64,000 nucleotides of DNA. It comes from UBA2336 sp964419145 (lineage in GTDB: Bacteria; Bacteroidota; Bacteroidia; Cytophagales; Cyclobacteriaceae). The stretch covers positions 1 to 64,000 of the forward strand of contig CAYQOM010000011.1 of assembly GCA_964419145.1 (NCBI GenBank). Reading direction: 5' to 3'. Both the position numbers and the translations under genes were made by a program. This document shows positions 7,378 to 15,847 of this stretch, one piece after another. The notes beneath the pieces are model-generated. The model ran no database searches and was not told the DNA's origin. It saw only the letters and a program-made list of their open reading frames with translations. Each line of letters begins with the position of its first letter. Positions within the stretch are counted from its first letter, which is position 1.

Positions 7378-7401
7378 AAGTCTATTCAGATAAATAGACT
7401 T
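7378..7401. other. 9-bp inverted repeat downstream of heme oxygenase gene
   Basis: AAGTCTATT (7378-7386) and AATAGACTT (7393-7401) pair perfectly around a 6-base loop. It lies 27 bp past the heme oxygenase stop. It may end that transcript, although the T-rich tail is weak, or be a second protein-binding dyad. Confidence 0.4.
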
Positions 7402-7427
7402 AACAAGGACAAAACTTCAAAATAGGA

Positions 7428-7952
7428 TTATTGATTCACAGTCACCTTCTCAAGCTCATCAAAAATGGCAATCAGGTAATCGAATCCTTTGTTTACCTCA
7501 TCGGCCCACTCATCTTTTTGCACACGTCTAACAGCTTGCAGCGCTTCTTGCATGTTTTCAAAATCATACATACGACCCTTAGAGGGAACGGCTTTCTTCA
7601 TCATTTGTCCACCGAACATAATGGCCAGGTAATTCAGGTATACGTGCGGCAATACTTGCTCAGCATTTAACTTACTCAGGTATTGGCTGTAGGCATTCGT
7701 GCTCTCCAACACATCTTCTTGTGCAAAACCTGCAGCATTTAGTTCCAGAATGTCAGCTTGAACCGAAGCTAACCGATCCAATCCTTTATGTGGTGTACCG
7801 ATATCTTCAATCACTTTAAAAATTTCAGCTTGTTGAACGAGGTAGAGGAAGTATTCCTCTTTGCCCAACTGGCCCCTAAACATGCGTACGTTAAATGGCA
7901 TCCGTTCTGCCTGCTTGTGTTTTTCTGCTGTGGCTTCTTTCAATGGAATCAT
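7428..7952 (-). CDS. Biliverdin-producing heme oxygenase
   Basis: This 174-aa, all-helical protein fits the heme oxygenase family: IPLKEATAEKHKQAE at the start with His12 as the probable proximal heme ligand, and the distal-helix region YLAIMFGGQMMKKAV containing the paired glycines. It would open the heme ring to biliverdin, CO and iron, giving iron release from heme in the cytoplasm. A perfect 9-1-9 palindrome of Fur-box geometry lies 35-55 bp upstream, so iron control is likely. It is slightly shorter than many bacterial homologues (about 190-220 aa). No hemin receptor is adjacent. Confidence 0.85.
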   Translation of the reverse strand: MIPLKEATAEKHKQAERMPFNVRMFRGQLGKEEYFLYLVQQAEIFKVIEDIGTPHKGLDRLASVQADILELNAAGFAQEDVLESTNAYSQYLSKLNAEQVLPHVYLNYLAIMFGGQMMKKAVPSKGRMYDFENMQEALQAVRRVQKDEWADEVNKGFDYLIAIFDELEKVTVNQ

Positions 7953-7986
7953 TACTTGTTGGGTTAAGATTTAGAATAGATGCAAA

Positions 7987-8007
7987 TATTTAGAATCATT
8001 CTAAATA
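7987..8007. promoter_or_regulatory. Fur-type palindrome upstream of heme oxygenase
   Basis: ATTTAGAAT-C-ATTCTAAAT (7988-8006) is a perfect 9-1-9 inverted repeat, extended by one more pair at 7987/8007. A further half-site ATTTAGAAT is at 7969-7977, exactly 19 bases from the first half. The 19-bp 9-1-9 layout is that of Fur-family boxes. It sits just upstream of the heme oxygenase start at 7952, overlapping where the promoter must lie. Confidence 0.75.
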
Positions 8008-8062
8008 ATGAAAGAGGCCACGCTTTAAAATAATTAATAAGCTTAAAATCAATTAGTTAAAT

Positions 8063-9601
8063 TCAACCAGCCCAACCTTCCCGATCCAAACTGCGGTACT
8101 GAATAGCCTCGGCCAAATGCTCTACCCTGATTTCTTCCGAGCCGGCCAGGTCGGCAATGGTACGCGACACTTTTAAAATGCGATCATACGCACGGGCGGA
8201 TAACCCAAGCTTTTCCATGGCCGTTTTGAGCAGACCTTTTCCTGCTTCATTTATCTGACAGATTTCCTTCACCATGTTGGAGGGCATCATGGCGTTGCAG
8301 TAAATGTCCTTTTGCTCCTTGAACCTCTCCGACTGAATTTCGCGCGCCTTCTCCACACGCGCACGAATTTGTGCGCTGTTCTCCACACTGCGCTTGGCCG
8401 TCATCTCATCAAAACTCACCGGAACAACTTCTACATGCAGATCAATACGATCCAACAGCGGTCCGCTTACCCGACTCAGGTAACGTTGCACTACACCCGG
8501 TGCGCAAACACATTCTTTTTCCGGATGATTATAATACCCACAAGGACACGGGTTCATACTGGCCACCAGCATAAAATTGGCTGGGTAATCGATCGAAACT
8601 TTTGCTCGAGAAATGGTTACACGTCTTTCCTCCATGGGCTGGCGCATTACTTCCAGCACGGTACGTTTAAATTCAGGCAGTTCATCCAGAAACAAAACGC
8701 CATTGTTGGCCAACGATATTTCACCGGGTTGGGGATTACCTCCTCCGCCTACAAGCGCTACATCCGATATGGTGTGATGTGGCGCACGAAAGGGTCGCGT
8801 AGCTACAAGTGATGTATCGCGATTCAGTTTTCCGGCAACGGAATGAATCTTGGTAGTCTCTAAAGCTTCATTAAGCGATAAGGGCGGAAGGATAGTTGGC
8901 AGCCTTTTGGCCAACATGGTTTTTCCCGCACCGGGTGGGCCGATCATGATTACGTTATGTCCACCGGCCGCAGCAATTTCCATCGCACGCTTGATGTTTT
9001 CCTGCCCCTGTACATCGCTGAAGTCGGCATCGTAGTGAAACATCTGCTGGGTAAACACTTCTTTGGCATTCACCTGAACGGGAACCAGTTCAAGGTTGGC
9101 CTCTAAAAAATCGATTGCCTCCTTTAAGGTACTTACGCCATAAACATTCAAGCCATCTACAATGGCCGCCTCTCGTTCATTGTCTTTCGGAAGAATAAAT
9201 CCATGAATGCCTTCCTTCCGTGCCTGTATAGCGATTGGCAATACACCTTTAATCGGGCGCAAGGTGCCATCAAGTGAAAGCTCGCCCATAATCACAAATT
9301 CTTCCAAGCGGTTGGTTTCGATTTGCCCAGAAGCTTTTAACACACAAAGTGCAATGGGAAGATCATATGCGGAGCCTTCTTTACGGATATCCGCAGGCGC
9401 AAGATTGACCACCGTCTTCTCGCGAGGCATGAAATACCGGAATTGTTTTACAGCGGATTCAATGCGATGCTCACTTTCTTTAATCGCGCTGTCGGGTAAG
9501 CCACTCATCCAGAAACGTGTGCCCTGCCCCACGTTCACTTCTACGGTTATCTTTCGGGCATCTACACCAAATACCGCGCAGCCGTAGGTTTTTGCGAGCA
9601 T
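8063..9601 (-). CDS. YifB/ComM family Mg-chelatase-like AAA+ ATPase
   Basis: This 512-aa protein has the full YifB/ComM layout: an N-terminal ChlI/Lon-like domain (1-180), the AAA+ Mg-chelatase domain with Walker A GPPGAGKT at 221-228 and Walker B LFLDELPEF, then the Mg_chelatase_C helical domain. A cysteine cluster (NPCPCGYY and ECVCAP) is the usual metal-binding insert. ComM is a hexameric helicase that extends branch migration in natural transformation; related proteins occur in many non-competent bacteria too. It is the last gene of a tight minus-strand run starting at 14150, three bases after the GmhA-like gene. Confidence 0.93.
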   Translation of the reverse strand: MLAKTYGCAVFGVDARKITVEVNVGQGTRFWMSGLPDSAIKESEHRIESAVKQFRYFMPREKTVVNLAPADIRKEGSAYDLPIALCVLKASGQIETNRLEEFVIMGELSLDGTLRPIKGVLPIAIQARKEGIHGFILPKDNEREAAIVDGLNVYGVSTLKEAIDFLEANLELVPVQVNAKEVFTQQMFHYDADFSDVQGQENIKRAMEIAAAGGHNVIMIGPPGAGKTMLAKRLPTILPPLSLNEALETTKIHSVAGKLNRDTSLVATRPFRAPHHTISDVALVGGGGNPQPGEISLANNGVLFLDELPEFKRTVLEVMRQPMEERRVTISRAKVSIDYPANFMLVASMNPCPCGYYNHPEKECVCAPGVVQRYLSRVSGPLLDRIDLHVEVVPVSFDEMTAKRSVENSAQIRARVEKAREIQSERFKEQKDIYCNAMMPSNMVKEICQINEAGKGLLKTAMEKLGLSARAYDRILKVSRTIADLAGSEEIRVEHLAEAIQYRSLDREGWAG

Positions 9602-9604
9602 GTT

Positions 9605-10180
9605 TTACACGTGTTTTTCGATGAGTACAATTAATACGTGCACAATTTTATAGTGCACTTCATGTATGCGGTCGGCAAAACCAAAATGTGGTACACGAAT
9701 CTCCACATCGGCCAACGGGCCAAGTTTCCCTCCATTCTTTCCGGTTAAGGCAATTACTTTCATGCCTTTTCGTCTGGCTGATTCAACTGCGCGAACAACG
9801 TTGGCGGAATTACCGCTGGTACTTACGGCCAACAACACATCGTTCGGCTGACCGATGGCATCTACATAACGGGAAAAAATATATTCGTACCCGTACTCGT
9901 TACCCACACACGACATGTGGCCGGGATCGGAAATAGAAACTGCCGGAATCGGATTCCGGTTTTCGCGATAACGACCGGTAAGTTCTTCAGCAAAGTGCAT
10001 GGCCACACAATGTGAACCTCCATTGCCGCAGGCGATAATCTTTCCGCCAGCATTTACCGCATCTATCATGACACGTGCTGCATCATCAATCTTTTGGGTA
10101 TTGGTGGTCTCGTTTAAAAAATTTTCCAGTATGGTTACAGACTGCTGTAACTCAGTAGTAATAATGTGCCGATTATCCAT
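9605..10180 (-). CDS. gmhA: SIS-domain phosphoheptose isomerase (GmhA-like)
   Basis: This 191-aa SIS-domain protein has GGKIIACGNGGSHCVAMHFA (45-64), the FAEELTGRYRENR segment, VLLAVSTSGNSANV and the C-terminal EVHYKIVHVLIVLIE. These fit sedoheptulose-7-phosphate isomerase, which makes D-glycero-D-manno-heptose 7-phosphate for LPS core. The length is typical for GmhA. No other heptose gene is in the window, so the substrate is by homology. It lies two bases after a small membrane protein gene and is part of an envelope-themed run with an MsbA-like exporter. Confidence 0.87.
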   Translation of the reverse strand: MDNRHIITTELQQSVTILENFLNETTNTQKIDDAARVMIDAVNAGGKIIACGNGGSHCVAMHFAEELTGRYRENRNPIPAVSISDPGHMSCVGNEYGYEYIFSRYVDAIGQPNDVLLAVSTSGNSANVVRAVESARRKGMKVIALTGKNGGKLGPLADVEIRVPHFGFADRIHEVHYKIVHVLIVLIEKHV

Positions 10181-10182
10181 GT

Positions 10183-10509
10183 TTATTTTGAGGGGTTTTC
10201 AGGAGCAGGAGTTTTCTTTGCACCCTCCTGCAGGTCATACAACTTCGCTTTCAAGGTATTCAATTCCTGATTCAGCTGATCTTTTTCGCGTTGATTTCTT
10301 CTGTTATCACGGTAATGAAGAATAACATTTACACAAAGCATCAGCAAGAGAATTACAGATACAACAATTGAAATCCACATTCTCTTTAACAAAGAGAATA
10401 GTGAAGGGTCAAATGTTTTTGCCAGATTATTAATGACAATACTAAATATGAGAATAACCAGAAGTAATACACCAAATGCTGTGTAAAAAATGAGACGGTT
10501 CTTTTTCAT
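10183..10509 (-). CDS. Small membrane protein with two helices and a coiled-coil tail
   Basis: From the ATG at 10507-10509 this is a 108-aa protein; an in-frame upstream start at 10572 is less likely because it would put 21 polar/basic residues before the first membrane helix. Two hydrophobic segments (about 6-26 and 44-65) are followed by a charged heptad-like helix (REKDQLNQELNTLKAKLYDL) and a Lys/Pro tail. Topology is probably both ends in the cytoplasm. I do not recognise the family. It sits between the ABC exporter and GmhA-like genes with only two bases to the latter. Confidence 0.7.
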   Translation of the reverse strand: MKKNRLIFYTAFGVLLLVILIFSIVINNLAKTFDPSLFSLLKRMWISIVVSVILLLMLCVNVILHYRDNRRNQREKDQLNQELNTLKAKLYDLQEGAKKTPAPENPSK

Positions 10510-10599
10510 TGGTTTCTGGATTGAGAAAACAAACTTAATGGTTTTCAGCTTAACCAAAAAAGGCAAAAGCACCCCAAAACATGCGTAGAAAGCACGGCA

Positions 10600-12426
10600 T
10601 CAGGCCTTCTGTATTTCGCTGAGTTTCCGATAAAGCCCGTTTTGTTGTACCAAAGCGGCATGTGTACCCCGCTCTAAAATTTGCCCATCTTGCAGCACAA
10701 CAATTTCATCCGCGTGCTGAATGGTGCTGAGGCGGTGCGCAATTACAATGGAGGTCCGGTTCTTCATCAGGTTGGTGAGGGCATCCTGCACCAGCCGCTC
10801 CGATTCTGAATCCAAGGCAGAAGTAGCCTCATCAAGAATCAAGATGGGCGGGTTCTTCAACACAGCACGAGCTATGGCCAAACGTTGTCGCTGACCTCCA
10901 GAAAGTTTGGAGCCACGATCTCCAATATAGGTTTGGTAGCCGTGCTCAGTTTGCACAATAAAGTCGTGGGCATTGGCCACTTTGGCAGCATGAATCACAT
11001 CCTCCTCCTTCACGTTTTCCATGCCAAAGGCGATGTTATTAAAAATTGTGTCGTTGAATAAAATGGATTCTTGCGTTACCACACCCATCACCCTGCGTAA
11101 TGACTCCAACTCATATTCGGGTAAACCAATTCCATCCAGCAATACTTCACCTTGTGTTGGATCGTAAAATCTTGGTATAAGATCAGCCAGTGTAGATTTG
11201 CCTCCACCAGAAGGCCCAACCAACGCAACCGTTTTGCCCCGTTCGATGTTGAGGTTGATGTTTTTCAACACCATATCGGCACCATAAGTAAAACCTACTT
11301 GCCTGAACTCAATGCTATGATTAAATGATTGAAGTACAATGGCGTTTTCTTTGTTCTTGATAGCAGGCTCCGTATCGATAATTCTGAATATACGATCGGC
11401 TGCTACCGTTCCCTTTTGAAGGGAAGTAATGCCATTCGAAAAGTTTTTTGCCGGTTGAATCATGGAGGCATAAAAAACAAGAAACCCCATGAACTCCTGT
11501 GGTTCCAGTTCACCCGATCCACCCAACACCAGGTTACCGCCATAATAAAGAATAATGGCTACAATGATCACGCCCAACACTTCCGACAACGGAGAAGACA
11601 ATTCATTCTTCCTGGCAATGGATAAATTTACCTTACGGTGATAACTGGTTTCGTCATCAATTTTTTTCAAGATGAAATTGCGTGCATTAAAGGCCTTTAT
11701 CACCCGCATGCCGCCAAACGTTTCATCAAGTATGTTCACAATTCTTCCCATCGACTCCTGACTTTGCTTGGCTTTGCGCTTCAATCGCTTAATAATTTCA
11801 GCAACCAACCCTCCAGTAACCGGCAACAGAATAAGAGTAAACAACGTGAGTTTATAGGAAATGGTAAATAGAACGGTGAGGTATACAATCAACGTTATCG
11901 GCTCCTTCAGCACAGACTTTAAGCTGTTTGCAACCGAGCCCTCCACTTCTGACATATCATTCGTAAACCGTGACATCAAGTCACCTTTGCGTTGATTGTT
12001 GAAGTAACCTATATCCAGGCTAGATACTTTGCTGAAAATATCCATGCGCATATTCTTCACTACGTCCACCTTAATTCGAGAGGCAGTAAGTCGTTCGAGA
12101 TAGCGCAGCGTATTTCCCATGATGATCAGCACAACAATACCAATACAGATAATAAGTAGGGTATTGTGCGGACCATATTGCTGAACGAAGCCAATGAAAT
12201 AATGATTGAATGTCTGTTCAGCAACGGACTTGGATAATTCAAATGTTTCAGGTAGTGGCGGAACAGAGGCACTTACAACCGGATCGAACAAGACTTTTAG
12301 CATGGGCATGGTAAGCGCCAGGTAACCCGCACTAAAAACTACCCCCAGAATGGCGTAGAGAAAAAACTTTAGTATCCTGGATGCGTACCCGGGAGCATAT
12401 CGTAAAATCCTGAGATATATTTTCAT
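10600..12426 (-). CDS. MsbA-like ABC exporter (fused permease and ATPase)
   Basis: From the ATG at 12424-12426 the protein has 608 aa; an earlier in-frame start (12465) would overlap the upstream gene and add 13 residues. An ABC type-1 transmembrane domain with six helices (about 1-340) precedes the ATPase: Walker A GPSGGGKST, signature LSGGQRQRLAIARA, Walker B ILILDEATSALDS and the H-loop IVIAHRLST. The domain order and length fit homodimeric lipid A or lipid exporters of the MsbA group, which is also the common annotation in Bacteroidota, although multidrug exporters look the same. Placement between a Wzi-like outer membrane protein and GmhA supports an envelope role. Confidence 0.9.
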   Translation of the reverse strand: MKIYLRILRYAPGYASRILKFFLYAILGVVFSAGYLALTMPMLKVLFDPVVSASVPPLPETFELSKSVAEQTFNHYFIGFVQQYGPHNTLLIICIGIVVLIIMGNTLRYLERLTASRIKVDVVKNMRMDIFSKVSSLDIGYFNNQRKGDLMSRFTNDMSEVEGSVANSLKSVLKEPITLIVYLTVLFTISYKLTLFTLILLPVTGGLVAEIIKRLKRKAKQSQESMGRIVNILDETFGGMRVIKAFNARNFILKKIDDETSYHRKVNLSIARKNELSSPLSEVLGVIIVAIILYYGGNLVLGGSGELEPQEFMGFLVFYASMIQPAKNFSNGITSLQKGTVAADRIFRIIDTEPAIKNKENAIVLQSFNHSIEFRQVGFTYGADMVLKNINLNIERGKTVALVGPSGGGKSTLADLIPRFYDPTQGEVLLDGIGLPEYELESLRRVMGVVTQESILFNDTIFNNIAFGMENVKEEDVIHAAKVANAHDFIVQTEHGYQTYIGDRGSKLSGGQRQRLAIARAVLKNPPILILDEATSALDSESERLVQDALTNLMKNRTSIVIAHRLSTIQHADEIVVLQDGQILERGTHAALVQQNGLYRKLSEIQKA

Positions 12427-12431
12427 TGAAC

Positions 12432-14150
12432 CTAAAATTCGTACAACCGCTGCGCGATATTCCACCGCAAAGCTAATGAAGTTATAACGGAATTGTTATT
12501 GAAGGCATGCACCGCACTTTCACTGTTGCGAATAATGGCTGTAGCATCGATAAATAAATTATGTTTCAGCTGCCAGGTAGCCGTAAAGTTGGCCATCATA
12601 ACGGTGTTGCTTACCCCCTGCCCGATGGTGTTACCAAAATTAGCATCGGCCAAATAGGTATTTCGGAAAGAATTTCTCTTGTTAATGTCTGCTCCAAAAT
12701 TAAATCCAACCGTATCACGACCGACCTGTGCATAAATCACTTTACCTGTAAGATTCAAACGTGGTAGCGGTTGATAACGTGCAATACCTACAACCTCTTT
12801 GAAGTTGGCACCCAGTGGATGCGCAATGGATTGCCTGTAGTGGGTGTAACTTCCATATTTTGTATTGTGCGAATAGGTGTACGGTCGCACCACATTGGTT
12901 TCAACCTGTAGATCAAGATTATCAAGACCGAAAGCATCTACATACTTTGCGCCAAGTTGCACACCGTACTTGTTGGCCCACCATCCATTGCCAGCACGAA
13001 TGTTATCCAATAAAAATTCATCCAATACAAACTGCCCGTAGAGTTGAATATTTTTGAATGCGTTCCATTTAAAATCAGCACCAAGTATCACATTGTCGCT
13101 GCTGCCGTTTTGCTGCTCAATGGCGCGAAAGAAAATAATCGGGTTCAGGTAATCAATCCGGAAGCGACCAGCACCGTCTTCATCATCTGGACTAAACACC
13201 ACTGATTCGAACACACCCAGGTTAAACTTCTTACCAATGTTGATGCTCAGGTGATGCAATGCCACAAACTTTTGTGGGTATCCACCTTTCAAACCCTGGC
13301 TGCCTCCGGAAGTCCCGCGCACATCGGCCGTGAACTGATTAAGCAAGTACATGTAGTTGAGTTTCCACACCTTCACATTTCCTTTCAGAAACCAGGCAGG
13401 AGGTGCATGATCTGAAAAAATGAGTGATCGATACCCGTTGCCGATAAAGAAACGATCATGGCCAAACTGGATGTTAATGTGTTTGGTGGCTTCAAATGAA
13501 ACATACCCCCTCGCATGAAAAAAATCGTACCCTTGATTTTCTTTGAATGTTTTCCAAAATCCTTCATGCGGAATAACCGGATAAAAACCTCGTGTAGTAT
13601 CCTGGGTGATGGTTTGCGTAATGTATTGAGGCATTCGCACCTGGTTTTCAGAAATAAACGTGTAGAAGCCCACCCGTTTGTCGACCATACCCCGCACCTC
13701 AATACCGCGGGTGTTTACAAACAACAGGTCGTCCTGCTGGGAATCTCTTCCTGCGCCTACATATAAAACCGGATTAATATGCAGATCAAAATCAGGAACG
13801 TCAACGAACAGCAAATCCGATTTCTTCTTGTAGAAATGTTTCAGAATTGGTCTCCGGCTGTCGTTGGTTTCGGGTCGTGCCCATTCCCAACTATCGTTCC
13901 GAAGGTACTCCAGGTTGAACAGATCAGACTTCGAGGTAAAGGCACCGAGCGCATTGGCGGAGTCGGCAAAAAGAACAAGGTCGGAACGCTTGTAGGGTTT
14001 GACCGAGGTAAAAACCTGTGGCAATATCCGGCCCGTTTTAACCTCATACCGGTCTACGGTGTGGTAATATGCCTCATTTAGGGGGACAAACGTACTTTGG
14101 GCCACCAGGGCAAAAGGCCAAAAACCGATCAAAAACAGAATTTTTCTCAT
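12432..14150 (-). CDS. Wzi/RemB-like outer membrane beta-barrel protein
   Basis: This 572-aa protein has a signal peptide ending near ALVAQS (residue 19), then an Asn/Tyr/Phe-rich beta-strand pattern over the whole length. The start (PLNEAYYHTVDRYEVKTG) and motifs such as HARGYVSFEATKHINIQFGH and NGYRSLIFSDHAPPAWFLKG fit the capsule assembly Wzi family (PF14052), which in Bacteroidota includes the gliding-related RemB. Wzi holds surface polysaccharide at the outer membrane. It is five bases upstream of the ABC exporter and probably shares its transcript. On the minus strand TTG and TATTTTG with Bacteroidota-like spacing lie just upstream. Confidence 0.75.
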   Translation of the reverse strand: MRKILFLIGFWPFALVAQSTFVPLNEAYYHTVDRYEVKTGRILPQVFTSVKPYKRSDLVLFADSANALGAFTSKSDLFNLEYLRNDSWEWARPETNDSRRPILKHFYKKKSDLLFVDVPDFDLHINPVLYVGAGRDSQQDDLLFVNTRGIEVRGMVDKRVGFYTFISENQVRMPQYITQTITQDTTRGFYPVIPHEGFWKTFKENQGYDFFHARGYVSFEATKHINIQFGHDRFFIGNGYRSLIFSDHAPPAWFLKGNVKVWKLNYMYLLNQFTADVRGTSGGSQGLKGGYPQKFVALHHLSINIGKKFNLGVFESVVFSPDDEDGAGRFRIDYLNPIIFFRAIEQQNGSSDNVILGADFKWNAFKNIQLYGQFVLDEFLLDNIRAGNGWWANKYGVQLGAKYVDAFGLDNLDLQVETNVVRPYTYSHNTKYGSYTHYRQSIAHPLGANFKEVVGIARYQPLPRLNLTGKVIYAQVGRDTVGFNFGADINKRNSFRNTYLADANFGNTIGQGVSNTVMMANFTATWQLKHNLFIDATAIIRNSESAVHAFNNNSVITSLALRWNIAQRLYEF

Positions 14151-14215
14151 TGCCGATCAGGAAACGGGCAAAATACGCACGTTAAAACCTATAGCCAAAA
14201 TTCACGACTGCCTGC

Positions 14216-14245
14216 TTGAAAATAGATTACCACTTGCTATCTTTG
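14216..14245 (+). promoter_or_regulatory. Bacteroidota-type promoter of rpmE
   Basis: TTG at 14216-14218, a 19-base spacer and TATCTTTG at 14238-14245 match the Bacteroidota sigma-A consensus TTG-N19-TAnnTTTG exactly. The rpmE start codon is about 40 bp downstream. Confidence 0.8.
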
Positions 14246-14286
14246 CAGTCCCTTAAAGAAAAAAGAGGCAAAACAGGCTAAAAACG

Positions 14287-14535
14287 ATGAAAAAGGACAT
14301 TCACCCGGATTATCAGGACGTAGTATTTCACGATACTTCCAGCGATTATAAATTTATGACCCGTTCTACCATTAAGTCGAAAGAAACGATTAAGTGGGAA
14401 GACGGCAAGGAGTACCCTTTGGTAAAGGTGGAAGTTAGCTCTGCATCTCACCCATTCTTCACCGGCAAGAAATTGTTTGTGGATACTGCGGGGCGTGTGG
14501 AGAAATTCCAGAAGAAATACGGAAAGAAATCTTAA
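14287..14535 (+). CDS. rpmE2: 50S ribosomal protein L31, type B
   Basis: This 82-aa protein begins MKKDIHPDYQDVVFHD and has the L31 pattern SKETIKWEDGKEYPLVKVEV and SSASHPFFTGKK. It contains no cysteine, so it is the zinc-independent type B form. It is a peripheral large-subunit protein near the central protuberance. The gene is monocistronic by its signals: an exact Bacteroidota promoter at 14216-14245 and a strong terminator at 14557. Confidence 0.97.
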   Translation: MKKDIHPDYQDVVFHDTSSDYKFMTRSTIKSKETIKWEDGKEYPLVKVEVSSASHPFFTGKKLFVDTAGRVEKFQKKYGKKS

Positions 14536-14556
14536 TTACTTCTTCTTATATGCATG

Positions 14557-14588
14557 AAAGCCCCGCATTCACCGGGGCTTTTCTTTTT
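14557..14588 (+). terminator. Rho-independent terminator of rpmE2
   Basis: AAAGCCCCG (14557-14565) pairs with CGGGGCTTT (14573-14581) around a 7-base loop and is followed by a T-rich run to 14588. Confidence 0.9.
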
Positions 14589-14607
14589 TATACGTGTTTC
14601 GGATTTT

Positions 14608-14628
14608 TCAGCGCCTTTTTTGCGCTGA
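14608..14628. other. Small hairpin upstream of the GlmU-like gene
   Basis: TCAGCGC (14608-14614) and GCGCTGA (14622-14628) are exact complements around a T-rich 7-base loop. It lies 40 bp before the next start codon. No T-run follows, so the role is open. Confidence 0.35.
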
Positions 14629-14667
14629 TCCCCGACAAGAAAAGCTTTATCGCATATCTTTACTCCC

Positions 14668-15846
14668 ATGAACATCGTATTGTTTGACGAGCCGTCAATT
14701 CGTACACAATTATTACCCTTTACCTTCACACGCCCTGCTGCAAGCATTCGCATCGGCATCGTTACCATAGCCGAAAAGTGGCAACACTACCTGGGTGAAG
14801 TTTCCTTTCTGACAGAGGCCTATCTCGCTGAAAAATTTCCTGTAAAGCCAGCATCGGATAACCTGTTGATAAACGGTGCCCTTTGTCCGGATGAACAGGT
14901 GGTGAAAACCATCCAGCAATTACCCCTCAACACATCACTTGTTAAGCAGGGAAAAGTTTTGGCCGTTCGCTCAACTTCGTTGGATTGGAATAACGCATCC
15001 GCTACACAAGAATATGCGGGCGAAGTGGTGATGATCGAACAGGTGTGGAAAATCTTTCAGCACAACGCACAACAAATACGATCAGATTTCCAGCGCATAA
15101 CATCCGGAAGAAAATCTGCTCCGATAACCGACAAGCATACCCGCACCTATAACGAAGATCAAATTTTTCTGGAAGAAGGCGTTACGCTTCGTACGGCTGT
15201 GCTTAATGCTGAAGATGGCCCGATTTACCTGGGAAAAAATTCTGTTGTACAGGAAGGTGCATTGATCAAAGGTCCTTTTGCCTTATGCGAAGGTTCGCAT
15301 GTAAACATGGGTGGGAAAATGCGTGGTGACACCACCATCGGACCATTCTCAAAAGTGGGTGGTGAAATTGGCAACTCCGTAATTTTTGGATATAGCAACA
15401 AAGCGCACGATGGTTTTCTCGGAAATAGTGTTTTAGGTGAATGGTGTAACCTGGGTGCCGATACCAACACCTCAAACCTGAAAAATAATTACGAGAACGT
15501 TAAAATCTGGAATTACGCCAAAGGTGGTTTTCATGATACCGGATTACAGTTCTGCGGCTTGATGATGGGCGACCACAGCAAATGCGGCATCAACACCATG
15601 TTTAATACCGGAACCGTAGTGGGCGTTTCAGCCAATATTTTTGGCGATGGATTTCCCCGGACCTTCATCCCTTCTTTTGCGTGGGGTGGTGCCAGTGGTT
15701 TTACCACCTTTCAACTGAACAAAGCATTTGAAACTGCCAGCAAAGTGATGGCCAGACGCAACAAGCCCTTGGACGAGGTTGAAAAAAATATTTTGAAACA
15801 CGTGTTTGAGCAATCGGCACAAAACCGGATTTGGGAGAAAAAGTGA
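14668..15846 (+). CDS. GlmU-family sugar-nucleotide transferase-like protein
   Basis: This 392-aa protein has a short, divergent nucleotidyltransferase-like N-part (MNIVLFDEPSIRTQLLPFTF) and a left-handed beta-helix C-part rich in hexapeptide turns (GPIYLGKNSVVQEGALIKG, GAD/NTSNLKNNYENVKIW, GTVVGVSANIFGDGFP). This is the GlmU-family group conserved in Bacteroidota; it is not the canonical 450-aa GlmU and its substrate is not established. The stop is followed directly by the holB ATG (one base between), so the two are likely cotranscribed. Confidence 0.85.
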   Translation: MNIVLFDEPSIRTQLLPFTFTRPAASIRIGIVTIAEKWQHYLGEVSFLTEAYLAEKFPVKPASDNLLINGALCPDEQVVKTIQQLPLNTSLVKQGKVLAVRSTSLDWNNASATQEYAGEVVMIEQVWKIFQHNAQQIRSDFQRITSGRKSAPITDKHTRTYNEDQIFLEEGVTLRTAVLNAEDGPIYLGKNSVVQEGALIKGPFALCEGSHVNMGGKMRGDTTIGPFSKVGGEIGNSVIFGYSNKAHDGFLGNSVLGEWCNLGADTNTSNLKNNYENVKIWNYAKGGFHDTGLQFCGLMMGDHSKCGINTMFNTGTVVGVSANIFGDGFPRTFIPSFAWGGASGFTTFQLNKAFETASKVMARRNKPLDEVEKNILKHVFEQSAQNRIWEKK

Positions 15847-15847
15847 T

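Noticed and set aside
8312..8812. Plus-strand ORF of 166 aa
   Set aside because: It is a shadow of the YifB gene on the other strand; YifB has all expected motifs.
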